Origin: Bog-473 sp035552395
Lineage (GTDB): Bacteria; Actinomycetota; Acidimicrobiia; Acidimicrobiales; RAAP-2
Length of the DNA stretch: 6,876 nucleotides
Direction: 5' to 3'
Assembly: GCA_035552395.1 (NCBI GenBank)
Contig: DASZLL010000123.1
Span: 1-6,876, forward strand
The first letter of the stretch is position 1, and each line of letters starts with the position of its first letter. The notes beneath the pieces were generated by a model that was given only the letters and a program-made list of their open reading frames with translations, searched no databases and was not told the origin of the DNA. Positions 1 through 6,440 of the stretch are shown piece after piece. Made by a program: the position numbers and the translations under genes.

Positions 1-55
1 CGAACGAGGCCAGGGCGGCGTCCAGGATGCGGTCGCTGGTGGAGGAGCTGGGCAC
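1..55 (-). CDS. TetR/AcrR-family transcriptional regulator, N-terminal fragment (cut by window edge)
   Basis: Reading leftward from a GTG at 55-53 gives (M)PSSSTSDRILDAALASF, which then leaves the window. The pattern of a short polar leader followed by R-I-L-D-A-A-x-x-x-F is the classic first helix of TetR/AcrR DNA-binding domains. A TAA stop lies in frame immediately before the GTG (58-56), so this GTG is the earliest possible start and no upstream extension exists. Only 18 residues are visible, so neither the ligand-binding domain nor the subfamily can be judged. The gene is divergent from the acyl-CoA reductase operon with 46 nt between the two starts. By family habit it would repress itself and the operon and be released by a small hydrophobic ligand such as an acyl-CoA; the ligand is inference. 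The short length of visible protein is the main uncertainty. Confidence 0.75.
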   Translation of the reverse strand, partial: MPSSSTSDRILDAALASF

Positions 56-101
56 TTACCAAATGGTAGACAGATTCGGCCGGCGGTGGTAGACATTTCT
101 G
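56..101. promoter_or_regulatory. Divergent promoter/operator region with inverted and direct repeats
   Basis: This 46-bp gap separates the divergent regulator and reductase starts. It holds an inverted repeat TACCA-AA-TGGTA (57-68) and two exact copies of TGGTAGACA (64-72 and 87-95), 23 bp apart start to start, so the first copy shares its TGGTA with the inverted repeat. Reading rightward, TAGACA at 67-72 resembles a -35 box (TTGACA), with 17 nt to TAGACA at 90-95 as a weak -10, which ends 6 nt before the ATG at 102. Reading leftward, TACCAT (68-63) fits the TANNNT -10 pattern and ends 7 nt before the GTG at 55. Neither gene has a clear Shine-Dalgarno sequence, so both mRNAs may be leaderless, as is common in Actinobacteria. 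The repeats overlap both candidate promoters, which suits autoregulation by the TetR protein. Repeats are seen directly; promoter and operator roles are inferred. Confidence 0.6.
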
Positions 102-2447
102 ATGCCCATCGAGCGGGAGCTGCGCGGCAAGCGCTTCTTCATCACGGGCGCCACGGGGTTCCTGGGCACGGCGCTCGTCGAGCGGATCCTGCGCTGCCTC
201 CCCGAGGCCGAGATAACCGTTCTCATCCGACCAGGGCGCCGGGCCGACGCCAGCGCACGGCTCGCCCGGGAGGTCATCAAGAACGACTGCTTCGACCGCC
301 TCCGCCATGAACTCGGCGACCGGTTCGCCGACGAGGTGTCCCGTCGGGTCCGTGCCGTGGCGGGCGACGTCGGCCAGGACGGCCTGGGGCTCGACGACGA
401 GGGGCGTGCCGCGCTGGCGGCAGCGGGCGTCGTCATCCACTCCGCCGCGACCGTGTCCTTCGACGCGCCGTTGACGCAGGCCGTCGAAATCAACCTGCTC
501 GGGCCGTCGCGAGTGGCGGCCGCGATCGCGGAGTGCGGTTCCAATGCCCACCTCATCGCGGTTTCGACCGCTTATGTCGCGAGTACGCACCAGGGCGAAG
601 CGAAGGAGGAGCTGCTCAGCGAGAACCCCTTCACCCTCGACGTGCCGTGGCAGGACGAGGTCGCCTTCGCCCGCCGCCTGCGTGACGACCTGCAATCCGA
701 CTCGCGCATGGCCGACAAGTTGAAAGAGTTCAGCAAGAAGGCCCGCTCAGAGGTCGGCGCGGCCGGCGACCATCTCATCGCCTCACGCGCCGAAAGGCTG
801 CGCGAGGAGTGGGTGAGCGACGAGTTGGTCAAGGCGGGCACCGCCCGCGCCCTCTCGCTCGGCTGGCCCGACGCCTACCCGTTCACCAAGGCCCTCGGCG
901 AGAAGGCACTCGTCGAGCAGTGGGAGGGCAAGGTTCCGATCACGTTCGTGCGGCCGTCCATCATCGAGTCCGCGGTGGCCGAGCCGCGTCCGGGGTGGAT
1001 CAGGGGTTTCCGCATGGCCGAGCCGATCATCATCTCGTACGCCCGCGGGCTGCTCGCCGAATTCCCGGGCGTGCCCGAGGGCATCATCGACGTGATCCCG
1101 GTCGACCTCGTGGTGGCGGCACTACTGGCGGTCGCGGCGCGAGGGCCGGAGCCGGGGCGGCCGAAGGTGTACCACGTCGCCTCGGGCGTGCGGAACCCGC
1201 TGCACTACGGACGCCTGGTCGAGAACGCGACCGGCTTCTTCCAGCGCAACCCGCTTTACGACGACCGCGGCCAACCCATCAGCGTGCCCGAGTGGTCGTT
1301 CCCGGGGCGCGGGCGGGTGCAGCGCCAGCTCCGGCGCGCGGACGCGCTCATGACGTTCGCAGAAAAGCTGATCACTGCCTTGCCGATCCGAGGCAGACAG
1401 GCGCAGTTGGCTGCCCGTATCGAGGATCGCCACGCGATGGCCAAGCGCGCCCTCGGCTACGTGGAGTTGTACGGCGCCTACACCGAGACCGACGCGCGGT
1501 ATCGGGTGGACCATTTGCTCGAGCTGTCGGAGCAGGGTGACGCCGAGGATCACGAGCGGTTCGGGTTCGATCCCGGGGTCATCGACTGGGACCACTACGT
1601 GCTCGAGATCCACCTGCCGTCCGTGCTGGAGCACACGCGGGTGCGCACAAAGCCGGGGCGCTCGGTGGTCGAGAAGCGGCCCGATCGGCAGCGGCGGGCG
1701 ATCTTGTCGCCGGAGCGGCATCTTGCCGTGTTCGACCTCGAGCACACGCTCATGTCGTCGAACGTCGTCGACACGTACGCCTGGTTGGCCAGCCGCCATC
1801 TCCCGCCGGCGCGGCGAGCGCGCTTCGTCGCCGACCTCGCGCGCCAGGGGCCGACACTGCTGGCGCTCGACCGGCGCGACCGCGGTGACTTCCTGAGCTC
1901 GTTCTACCGTCGCTTCGAGGACGCGCCCGTGGCGCGGCTGCGCGAGGACTCGTGGGAGCTGTTCCACCGCCAGCTGTTGACGCGGTCGTTCCCGGACGGC
2001 TTCGCGAGGGTACGGGCGCATCGAGCGGCGGGGCACCGCACGCTGCTGATCACGGGGGCGCTGGACTTCATTATCGAGCCGATCCGGCCGTTGTTCGACG
2101 ACATCGTCTGCGCGGAGATGGGCGTACGCAACGGGCGGCTGACCGGACAGCTGACCACGCTGCCGCCCATCGGCGAGGCGCGCGCGCTCCTCCTGGCGGA
2201 CTACGCCGAGGAGAATGCCTTGTCGCTCGAGGAGTCGGTCGCCTACGCCGATTCGACATCGGACCTCGCCATGCTCGAGGCGGTCGGGTTCCCCGTGGCG
2301 GTCAACCCCGAGGCGCGCTTGTCGACCATCGCCCGACGGCGCGGCTGGCACGTCGAGCACTGGGCCAAGGCCGAGGGCGGCTCGCACCGCCCACTCCCCC
2401 TCGGGCCGTTCGACGTGAAGGCGCCCAAGGCCGTGATGGGGCGGTGA
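102..2447 (+). CDS. Fatty acyl-CoA reductase (extended SDR) fused to HAD-IB phosphatase-like domain
   Basis: A two-domain protein of 781 aa. The N-terminal part (about residues 10-350) is an NAD(P)-binding extended SDR of the fatty acyl-CoA reductase/male-sterility type. It has the nucleotide loop G16-A-T-G19-F-L-G22, the STAYV motif at 155-159 and the catalytic pair Y259/K263 in AYPFTKALGE. The roughly 100 residues between STAYV and Tyr259 hold a charged, helical-looking insert, as I recall for plant-type reductases. A reductase C-terminal region follows (about 430-520) with the signature IDWDHY (494-499). Such enzymes reduce long-chain acyl-CoA to aldehyde or alcohol with NAD(P)H. Residues about 541-765 form a HAD-IB domain: D545-L-E547-H-T549, T651 in LLITGA, R694 in GEARALL, and D717-S-T-S-D721. 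HAD-IB relatives are phosphatases, often acting on lipids or phosphoserine. Two catalytic positions are non-standard (Glu for the second Asp, Arg for Lys). The ATG at 102 leaves only 13 residues before the Rossmann loop. No good ribosome site precedes it, which fits a leaderless start. Substrate is inferred. Confidence 0.9.
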   Translation: MPIERELRGKRFFITGATGFLGTALVERILRCLPEAEITVLIRPGRRADASARLAREVIKNDCFDRLRHELGDRFADEVSRRVRAVAGDVGQDGLGLDDEGRAALAAAGVVIHSAATVSFDAPLTQAVEINLLGPSRVAAAIAECGSNAHLIAVSTAYVASTHQGEAKEELLSENPFTLDVPWQDEVAFARRLRDDLQSDSRMADKLKEFSKKARSEVGAAGDHLIASRAERLREEWVSDELVKAGTARALSLGWPDAYPFTKALGEKALVEQWEGKVPITFVRPSIIESAVAEPRPGWIRGFRMAEPIIISYARGLLAEFPGVPEGIIDVIPVDLVVAALLAVAARGPEPGRPKVYHVASGVRNPLHYGRLVENATGFFQRNPLYDDRGQPISVPEWSFPGRGRVQRQLRRADALMTFAEKLITALPIRGRQAQLAARIEDRHAMAKRALGYVELYGAYTETDARYRVDHLLELSEQGDAEDHERFGFDPGVIDWDHYVLEIHLPSVLEHTRVRTKPGRSVVEKRPDRQRRAILSPERHLAVFDLEHTLMSSNVVDTYAWLASRHLPPARRARFVADLARQGPTLLALDRRDRGDFLSSFYRRFEDAPVARLREDSWELFHRQLLTRSFPDGFARVRAHRAAGHRTLLITGALDFIIEPIRPLFDDIVCAEMGVRNGRLTGQLTTLPPIGEARALLLADYAEENALSLEESVAYADSTSDLAMLEAVGFPVAVNPEARLSTIARRRGWHVEHWAKAEGGSHRPLPLGPFDVKAPKAVMGR

Positions 2448-2454
2448 TGGATCG

Positions 2455-3720
2455 ATGAGCACGCTGTTGTTCGAGCGCTCGCTGCCGCGATTCGCCGCGG
2501 CGCGTGTCGTGTCGTCGTTCGGCTCGGGGCGCGGCGCCGGCATCGGGCCGCTGCGACTGGTGGAGCGCGAAGCGCCATCCGTGCCGGCCGACGGTTGGGT
2601 GCACGTCGACCCGGTGCTGTCGGGGATCTGCGGGTCCGACCTTGCGACGTTGGACGGCCGCAGCTCGCGCTACTTCGAAGACATCGTCTCCTTCCCGTTC
2701 GTGCCGGGCCACGAGGTCGTCGGCGTCGTCGGCGAGGACGTCGTCGGCGCCGAGGGCGCCCGGTTGGCCGCGGGGAGCCGCGTCGTATTGCAGCCGGTGC
2801 TCGGGTGCGTAGCCCGGGGCATCGTGCCACCGTGCGCGGCCTGCCAGGCGGGGCAGGTGGGGAACTGCGGGCGCCTGGCCTTCGGCCACATCCGGCCCGG
2901 GCTGCAGACAGGGTTCTGCGCCGACACCGGGGGCGGCTGGTCGACGTCCGGGCTCGTGGCGCACGCGAGCCAGCTCTACGCCGTGCCCGACGCGCTGAGC
3001 GACGAGGACGCGGTGACGGTGGAGCCCGTCGCCTGCGCGGTGCACGCCGTGCTCAGGGCGCCGATCGCCGAGGGCGACGTCGTCGCCGTGCTCGGCGCGG
3101 GGACGCTCGGGCTCCTGGTCACCGCCGCCGTCTCGCACCTGGCCACGACCGGGCGGTGCCCGTCGCCCTCCGCGCTGCTCGTGGGGGCGCGCTACCCGCA
3201 CCAACAGCGACTGGCCCGCGAGCTCGGCTGCACCGAGGCGCTGCCGCCCGACCAGCTGTCGCGCTCCGTGCGCCGCCACACGCGCTCGCTCTCCTACGGC
3301 GGTGCGTCGGGGATGACGGCGACGCTGTCGGATGGGGCCGATGTGGTGCTCGACTGCGTGGGGAGCCCCGAGTCGATCGAGCAGTCACTGGCCATCGTGC
3401 GCCCGCGGGGCACGGTGGCGCTGGTCGGCATGCCGGGCAAGGTGACCGTGGACCTGGCGCCGCTGTGGCACCGCGAGGTGCGACTGGCCGGGGCGTACGC
3501 CTACGGGACCGAACGGGGGGCCGGCGTGGCGGGCTCGGCCGAAGGCGTCTCCACGTTCGCCCTGGCACTCGAGCTGGCGGCCGCGCTGGGCACCGGCCGG
3601 CTCGTGTCGGCCACCTACCCGCTCTCCCGTTTCGAAGAGGCGGTCGCCCACGCCGGCGCCGCCGGACGGCGCGGCGCCGTCAAGATCGCATTCGACGTAC
3701 GGAAAGGACACACCCGATGA
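2455..3720 (+). CDS. Zinc-dependent medium-chain alcohol dehydrogenase (MDR superfamily)
   Basis: A 421-aa protein of the zinc medium-chain dehydrogenase/reductase superfamily, which oxidises alcohols or reduces aldehydes/ketones with NAD(P). Catalytic-zinc candidates are C59 in GICGSD, H86-E87 in PGHE and E190 in VEPVAC. A structural-zinc lobe is present with C118, C127, C130 and C138. The Rossmann loop is G214-A-G216-T-L-G219, and the GGGWS turn before the fold crossover is typical of sorbitol/threonine-dehydrogenase-like members. The protein is somewhat longer than the usual 340-380 aa because of insertions in the structural-zinc lobe and around 255-290. It starts 7 nt after the reductase stop and overlaps the next gene by ATGA, so it is probably co-translated. 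In this setting it plausibly interconverts a long-chain or hydroxylated alcohol and its carbonyl form. Family assignment is firm; substrate and coenzyme preference are not visible. Confidence 0.92.
   Translation: MSTLLFERSLPRFAAARVVSSFGSGRGAGIGPLRLVEREAPSVPADGWVHVDPVLSGICGSDLATLDGRSSRYFEDIVSFPFVPGHEVVGVVGEDVVGAEGARLAAGSRVVLQPVLGCVARGIVPPCAACQAGQVGNCGRLAFGHIRPGLQTGFCADTGGGWSTSGLVAHASQLYAVPDALSDEDAVTVEPVACAVHAVLRAPIAEGDVVAVLGAGTLGLLVTAAVSHLATTGRCPSPSALLVGARYPHQQRLARELGCTEALPPDQLSRSVRRHTRSLSYGGASGMTATLSDGADVVLDCVGSPESIEQSLAIVRPRGTVALVGMPGKVTVDLAPLWHREVRLAGAYAYGTERGAGVAGSAEGVSTFALALELAAALGTGRLVSATYPLSRFEEAVAHAGAAGRRGAVKIAFDVRKGHTR
3701..3708 (+). promoter_or_regulatory. Ribosome binding site for the LarA-like gene
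   Basis: GGAAAGGA lies 8 nt before the ATG at 3717. It resembles the Shine-Dalgarno core and sits inside the last codons of the alcohol dehydrogenase. It decides the LarA-like start at 3717 over much longer in-frame extensions, and it is the clearest ribosome site in the operon. Confidence 0.7.
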
Positions 3721-5306
3721 GCCGCCGACCCGGCTTCGTCCTCGAAGTGGACAAGTCAGCACCACCGACCTTGTTCTGGAACGGCGAGGGCTTCACGCTC
3801 GAGACGCTGCCCGAGGGGAGCCGTGTCATTTACGCTCCCGAGCCGATCGATCGGATCGAGGACCCCTACCGGGCGATTCGCGACGCCCTGCTGCACCCGC
3901 TCGGCGACCGCGACCCGCTGCCGGCGTTGCTCCACTCGGGGATGAAGCTGACGATCTGCTTCGACGACGTCTCGTTGCCGCTGCCGCCGATGGAAGCACC
4001 CGACGTCCGACAGATGGTGATCGAGACGGTGCTCGATCTGGCCGCCGAGGCGGGCGTGGACGACGTGGTGTTGGTGGCGGCGCTCGCGCTGCACCGCCGC
4101 ATGACCGAGGACGAGCTGCGCCACGCCCTGGGCGACCGGGTCTACGACGCCTTCGCCCCGCACGGCCGGCTGACCCAGCACGACGCAGAGGACCCCGACA
4201 ACCTCCTCTTCATCGGTCAGACCGACCAGGGCGAGGAGGTCGAGATCAACAAGCGGGCCGCCACCTCCGACCTGCTCGTGTACGTGAACATCAACCTCGT
4301 GTCCATGGACGGCGGGCACAAGAGCGTGGCCACGGGGCTGGCGAGCTACCGGAGCCTGCGCCACCACCACAACCCCCAGACGATGCGCCACTCCAAGTCC
4401 TTCATGGACCAGCCCGCCTCGGAACTGCACACGTCCAACTGGCGCATGGGCCGTCTCATCGCCGACTCGGGGGTCAAGGTCTTCCAGATCGAGACGACGC
4501 TGAACAACGACACGTTCCCGTCGAACTTCGCCTTCCTGCAGAAGCGTGAGTGGGAGTGGTCGATGCGCGACCGGGCCACCTACGCCGCCACGTCGGCCGC
4601 GTTGGCCAAGACGCCGCCGCGGCTGGCCCGCCAGATCTTCCACTCCATCCGCTCGCCGCACGCGCTGAGCTCGGTGCAGGCCGGTGAGGTCGAGGCCGTC
4701 CACGCGCAGACCACGGCCAACGTGTGGGCCCAGCAGGGTGTCGACGTTTCGGGGCAGACCGACATCTTGACCATGGGGCTGCCCTTCATCTGCCCCTACA
4801 ACGTCAACTCGATCATGAACCCCATCCTGGTGGCCTGCCTGGGCCTCGGCTACTTCTTCAACATGTACCGGGGCAAGCCGCTCGTGCGCGAGGGCGGCGT
4901 CGTCATCATGCGCCACCCGACGCGACCCGAGTTTCACCCCGGGCACCACCCGAGCTACATCGACTTCTACGAGCAGGTGCTGACGCAGACCGTCGACCCC
5001 ACGCAAATGCACAAGGAGTTCGAGGAGTCCTTCGCCACCGACCCCTGGTACATCCACCTCTACCGCACGGGCCACGCCTACCACGGCGTACATCCCTTCT
5101 ACATGTGGTACTGGTGCGCCCACGCGCTGGCGCACCTCGGCCGGGTGATCATCGTGGGTGGCGACGCCAAGGCGGTGCGCCGGCTCGGCTTCTCCCCCGC
5201 CAGCTCGCTGAACGACGCGCTCGAGATGGCGAAGGACGTCGTGGGCCCGTCCCCCACGCTCACTCACCTGCACAACCCGCCGATCCTCATGGCGGACGTG
5301 CACTGA
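3717..5306 (+). CDS. LarA-like protein (lactate racemase family, DUF2088), putative nickel-pincer-nucleotide enzyme
   Basis: A 529-aa protein related to LarA, the lactate racemase that carries a covalently bound nickel-pincer nucleotide (NPN). The N-terminal half shows the family landmarks: FDDVSLPLPP (82-91) at the place of the usual DDxTRPTP, ALHRRMTEDEL (124-134) matching the GxHRxxT block, and the INKRAATSDLLVYVN stretch. It also has G199-G-H-K202 followed by H218 exactly 16 residues later. In Lactobacillus LarA (as I recall) His108 is a catalytic base, Lys184 binds the cofactor and His200 ligates nickel; here H126, K202 and H218 fit with a constant offset of 18. The position of the second base, His174, falls on I192 instead. 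The C-terminal half is longer than in LarA (about 420-430 aa total) and rich in Trp, Tyr and His (MWYWCAHALAH). Related LarA homologues racemise or epimerise 2-hydroxy acids. The start at 3717 overlaps the upstream stop (ATGA) and has a good ribosome site. Membership is firm; the reaction is unknown. Confidence 0.85.
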   Translation: MSRRPGFVLEVDKSAPPTLFWNGEGFTLETLPEGSRVIYAPEPIDRIEDPYRAIRDALLHPLGDRDPLPALLHSGMKLTICFDDVSLPLPPMEAPDVRQMVIETVLDLAAEAGVDDVVLVAALALHRRMTEDELRHALGDRVYDAFAPHGRLTQHDAEDPDNLLFIGQTDQGEEVEINKRAATSDLLVYVNINLVSMDGGHKSVATGLASYRSLRHHHNPQTMRHSKSFMDQPASELHTSNWRMGRLIADSGVKVFQIETTLNNDTFPSNFAFLQKREWEWSMRDRATYAATSAALAKTPPRLARQIFHSIRSPHALSSVQAGEVEAVHAQTTANVWAQQGVDVSGQTDILTMGLPFICPYNVNSIMNPILVACLGLGYFFNMYRGKPLVREGGVVIMRHPTRPEFHPGHHPSYIDFYEQVLTQTVDPTQMHKEFEESFATDPWYIHLYRTGHAYHGVHPFYMWYWCAHALAHLGRVIIVGGDAKAVRRLGFSPASSLNDALEMAKDVVGPSPTLTHLHNPPILMADVH

Positions 5307-6304
5307 TGGCGCCGTCCGTCTCGCCCTCGTCGGCGGCCTCCTCGCTGCTCGGCCGGGTGCGCTCGGCCCGCTTCCCGCTCGCCGCGCCGTCGTGGCCGGC
5401 GTCGGTGCCGCGGCCCGACCCCGAGCGCAAGGTCGGCCTCGACTACGACCACGAGTGGTCGAGGCGCTACCCGGTGCGCCTGGCCCGGGCGATGGTGCTC
5501 GACAACCTCACACGCCCGGCGGCCCACCTCCTGGCACCGGCCACGCGGCGCGGGCTCGAGCACCTGCAGCACCTCGAGGGACCGGTCATCTTCGCCGCCA
5601 ACCACGCCAGTCACATCGACACGCCGCTCCTGCTCACGACGCTGCCCGTCGAGTTCCGCCATCGCACCGTGGTCGCCGCGGCGTCGGACTACTTCTTCGA
5701 CCGCACCTGGAAATCGGTCTTGTGGTCGTTCGCGCTGGCCGCCATCCCCATTGAACGCAGCCGGGTCAACCGCAAGTCGGCCGACACGGCGGCCGAGCTG
5801 ATTGAGGACGGCTGGAGCCTGGTCATCTTCCCCGAGGGCGGGCGCTCGCCCGACGGCTGGACGCAGCCCTTCCACGCCGCCAGCGCGGGGTACCTGGGCA
5901 AGCGCACCGGTAGGCCCGTCGTACCGGTGTACCTGCACGGGACGCGCCACGTGCTGCCCAAGAAGTCCGAGGCCGGCGCCCGCGCCCCCGGTGGCTCGGG
6001 GACCGAGGACCGCCGGGGCGAGCGACTCCGGCGCTCCCCCATCGCTGTCCTGTTCGGGGCGCCCATGACGCCCGACGAGGGCGAGAACACGCGGCGCTTC
6101 TCGGACCGGATCGAGGCGGCGGTCGCCACGCTGGCCCGTGAGGTCCACTCCGACTGGTGGCAGGCCCGGCGTTCGGTCAGCGCGGCCGATCCGGTGGCCG
6201 GCGCAGAGCTGGCGCACCGCGGACCCGACGCCTCATCCTGGCGCCGGGCCTGGGCCCTCGACGGGCCACCGGCGCGTGACCGCCGGCGGGAGTGGCCCGA
6301 CTGA
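5306..6304 (+). CDS. PlsC-type (1-acylglycerol-3-phosphate) acyltransferase
   Basis: A 332-aa member of the PlsC/AGPAT acyltransferase family, which moves an acyl group from acyl-CoA or acyl-ACP to a hydroxyl acceptor, classically lysophosphatidic acid. The H-x4-D catalytic motif is N99-H100-A-S-H-I-D105, the acceptor-phosphate motif is F175-P-E-G-G-R-S181 (usual form FPEGTRS), and the fourth block is PVVPVYLHG (204-212). A proline- and serine-rich N-terminus of about 50 residues precedes the domain. The C-terminus ends with a DWWQARR ... WRRAWAL stretch, which I associate with actinobacterial members. No clear transmembrane helix is seen, so it is probably membrane-peripheral. The ATG shares its A with the upstream stop (TGATG), implying translational coupling; GGCGGA at 5291-5296 is a weak ribosome site. 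It is the last gene of the operon. The acceptor could be a glycerolipid or a product of the upstream enzymes; this cannot be told from sequence. Confidence 0.9.
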   Translation: MAPSVSPSSAASSLLGRVRSARFPLAAPSWPASVPRPDPERKVGLDYDHEWSRRYPVRLARAMVLDNLTRPAAHLLAPATRRGLEHLQHLEGPVIFAANHASHIDTPLLLTTLPVEFRHRTVVAAASDYFFDRTWKSVLWSFALAAIPIERSRVNRKSADTAAELIEDGWSLVIFPEGGRSPDGWTQPFHAASAGYLGKRTGRPVVPVYLHGTRHVLPKKSEAGARAPGGSGTEDRRGERLRRSPIAVLFGAPMTPDEGENTRRFSDRIEAAVATLAREVHSDWWQARRSVSAADPVAGAELAHRGPDASSWRRAWALDGPPARDRRREWPD

Positions 6305-6367
6305 GTCTCTGGGGCTTTCGTGTCGTTGAGAGCGTCGTGGGGTGCGAAACCTGCAGAGGGAACACAC

Positions 6368-6423
6368 CGCGCCTCATTCGCGACCGCAGCTGCGACGGAC
6401 CTCGTGCCTCGTTCGCGACCGCA
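6368..6423. repeat. Imperfect direct repeat in convergent intergenic region
   Basis: GCCTCATTCGCGACCGCA (6371-6388) and GCCTCGTTCGCGACCGCA (6406-6423) match at 17 of 18 positions, 35 bp apart start to start. Adding the preceding CG[C/T] extends the match to 21 bp with two differences. Between them is a 10-bp perfect palindrome CGCAGCTGCG (6385-6394) that overlaps the end of the first copy. The repeats lie between the stop of the acyltransferase and the stop of the convergent acetyltransferase gene. No T-run follows, so an intrinsic terminator is not evident. The function is unknown; chance duplication or a small dispersed repeat are both possible. Confidence 0.6.
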
Positions 6424-6440
6424 TGGGGGCGCCTGACCCA

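Noticed and set aside
56..556. Minus-strand open frame just upstream of the regulator start, in the same frame
   Set aside because: It lies opposite the Rossmann domain of the reductase, is Ser/Arg-rich without a domain, and a TAA separates it from the regulator.
1122..2543. Long minus-strand open frame (473 codons) opposite the reductase-HAD gene
   Set aside because: It is antisense to a protein with clear motifs, its product is Arg/Pro/Val-rich with no recognisable domain, and long shadow frames are expected in GC-rich DNA.
2595..3716. N-terminal extension of the LarA-like protein to an upstream start (903 aa in total)
   Set aside because: The extra 374 residues are an Arg/Gly/Ala-rich out-of-frame reading of the alcohol dehydrogenase. 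The ATG at 3717 has a ribosome site, overlaps the previous stop, and fits the family N-terminus.
3756..5303. Long minus-strand open frame (515 codons) opposite the LarA-like gene
   Set aside because: It mirrors the LarA-like coding frame almost end to end, is rich in Val, His, Arg and Gly, and shows no family motif. It is best read as a compositional shadow.
4724..5305. N-terminal extension of the acyltransferase to an upstream start (526 aa in total)
   Set aside because: The extension is a shifted reading of the LarA-like gene with no conserved features. The TGATG junction at 5304-5308 gives a normal-sized PlsC protein.
6385..6394. Palindrome CGCAGCTGCG as an intrinsic terminator
   Set aside because: The stem is only 5 bp with no loop and no following T-run on either strand, so intrinsic termination is not supported.
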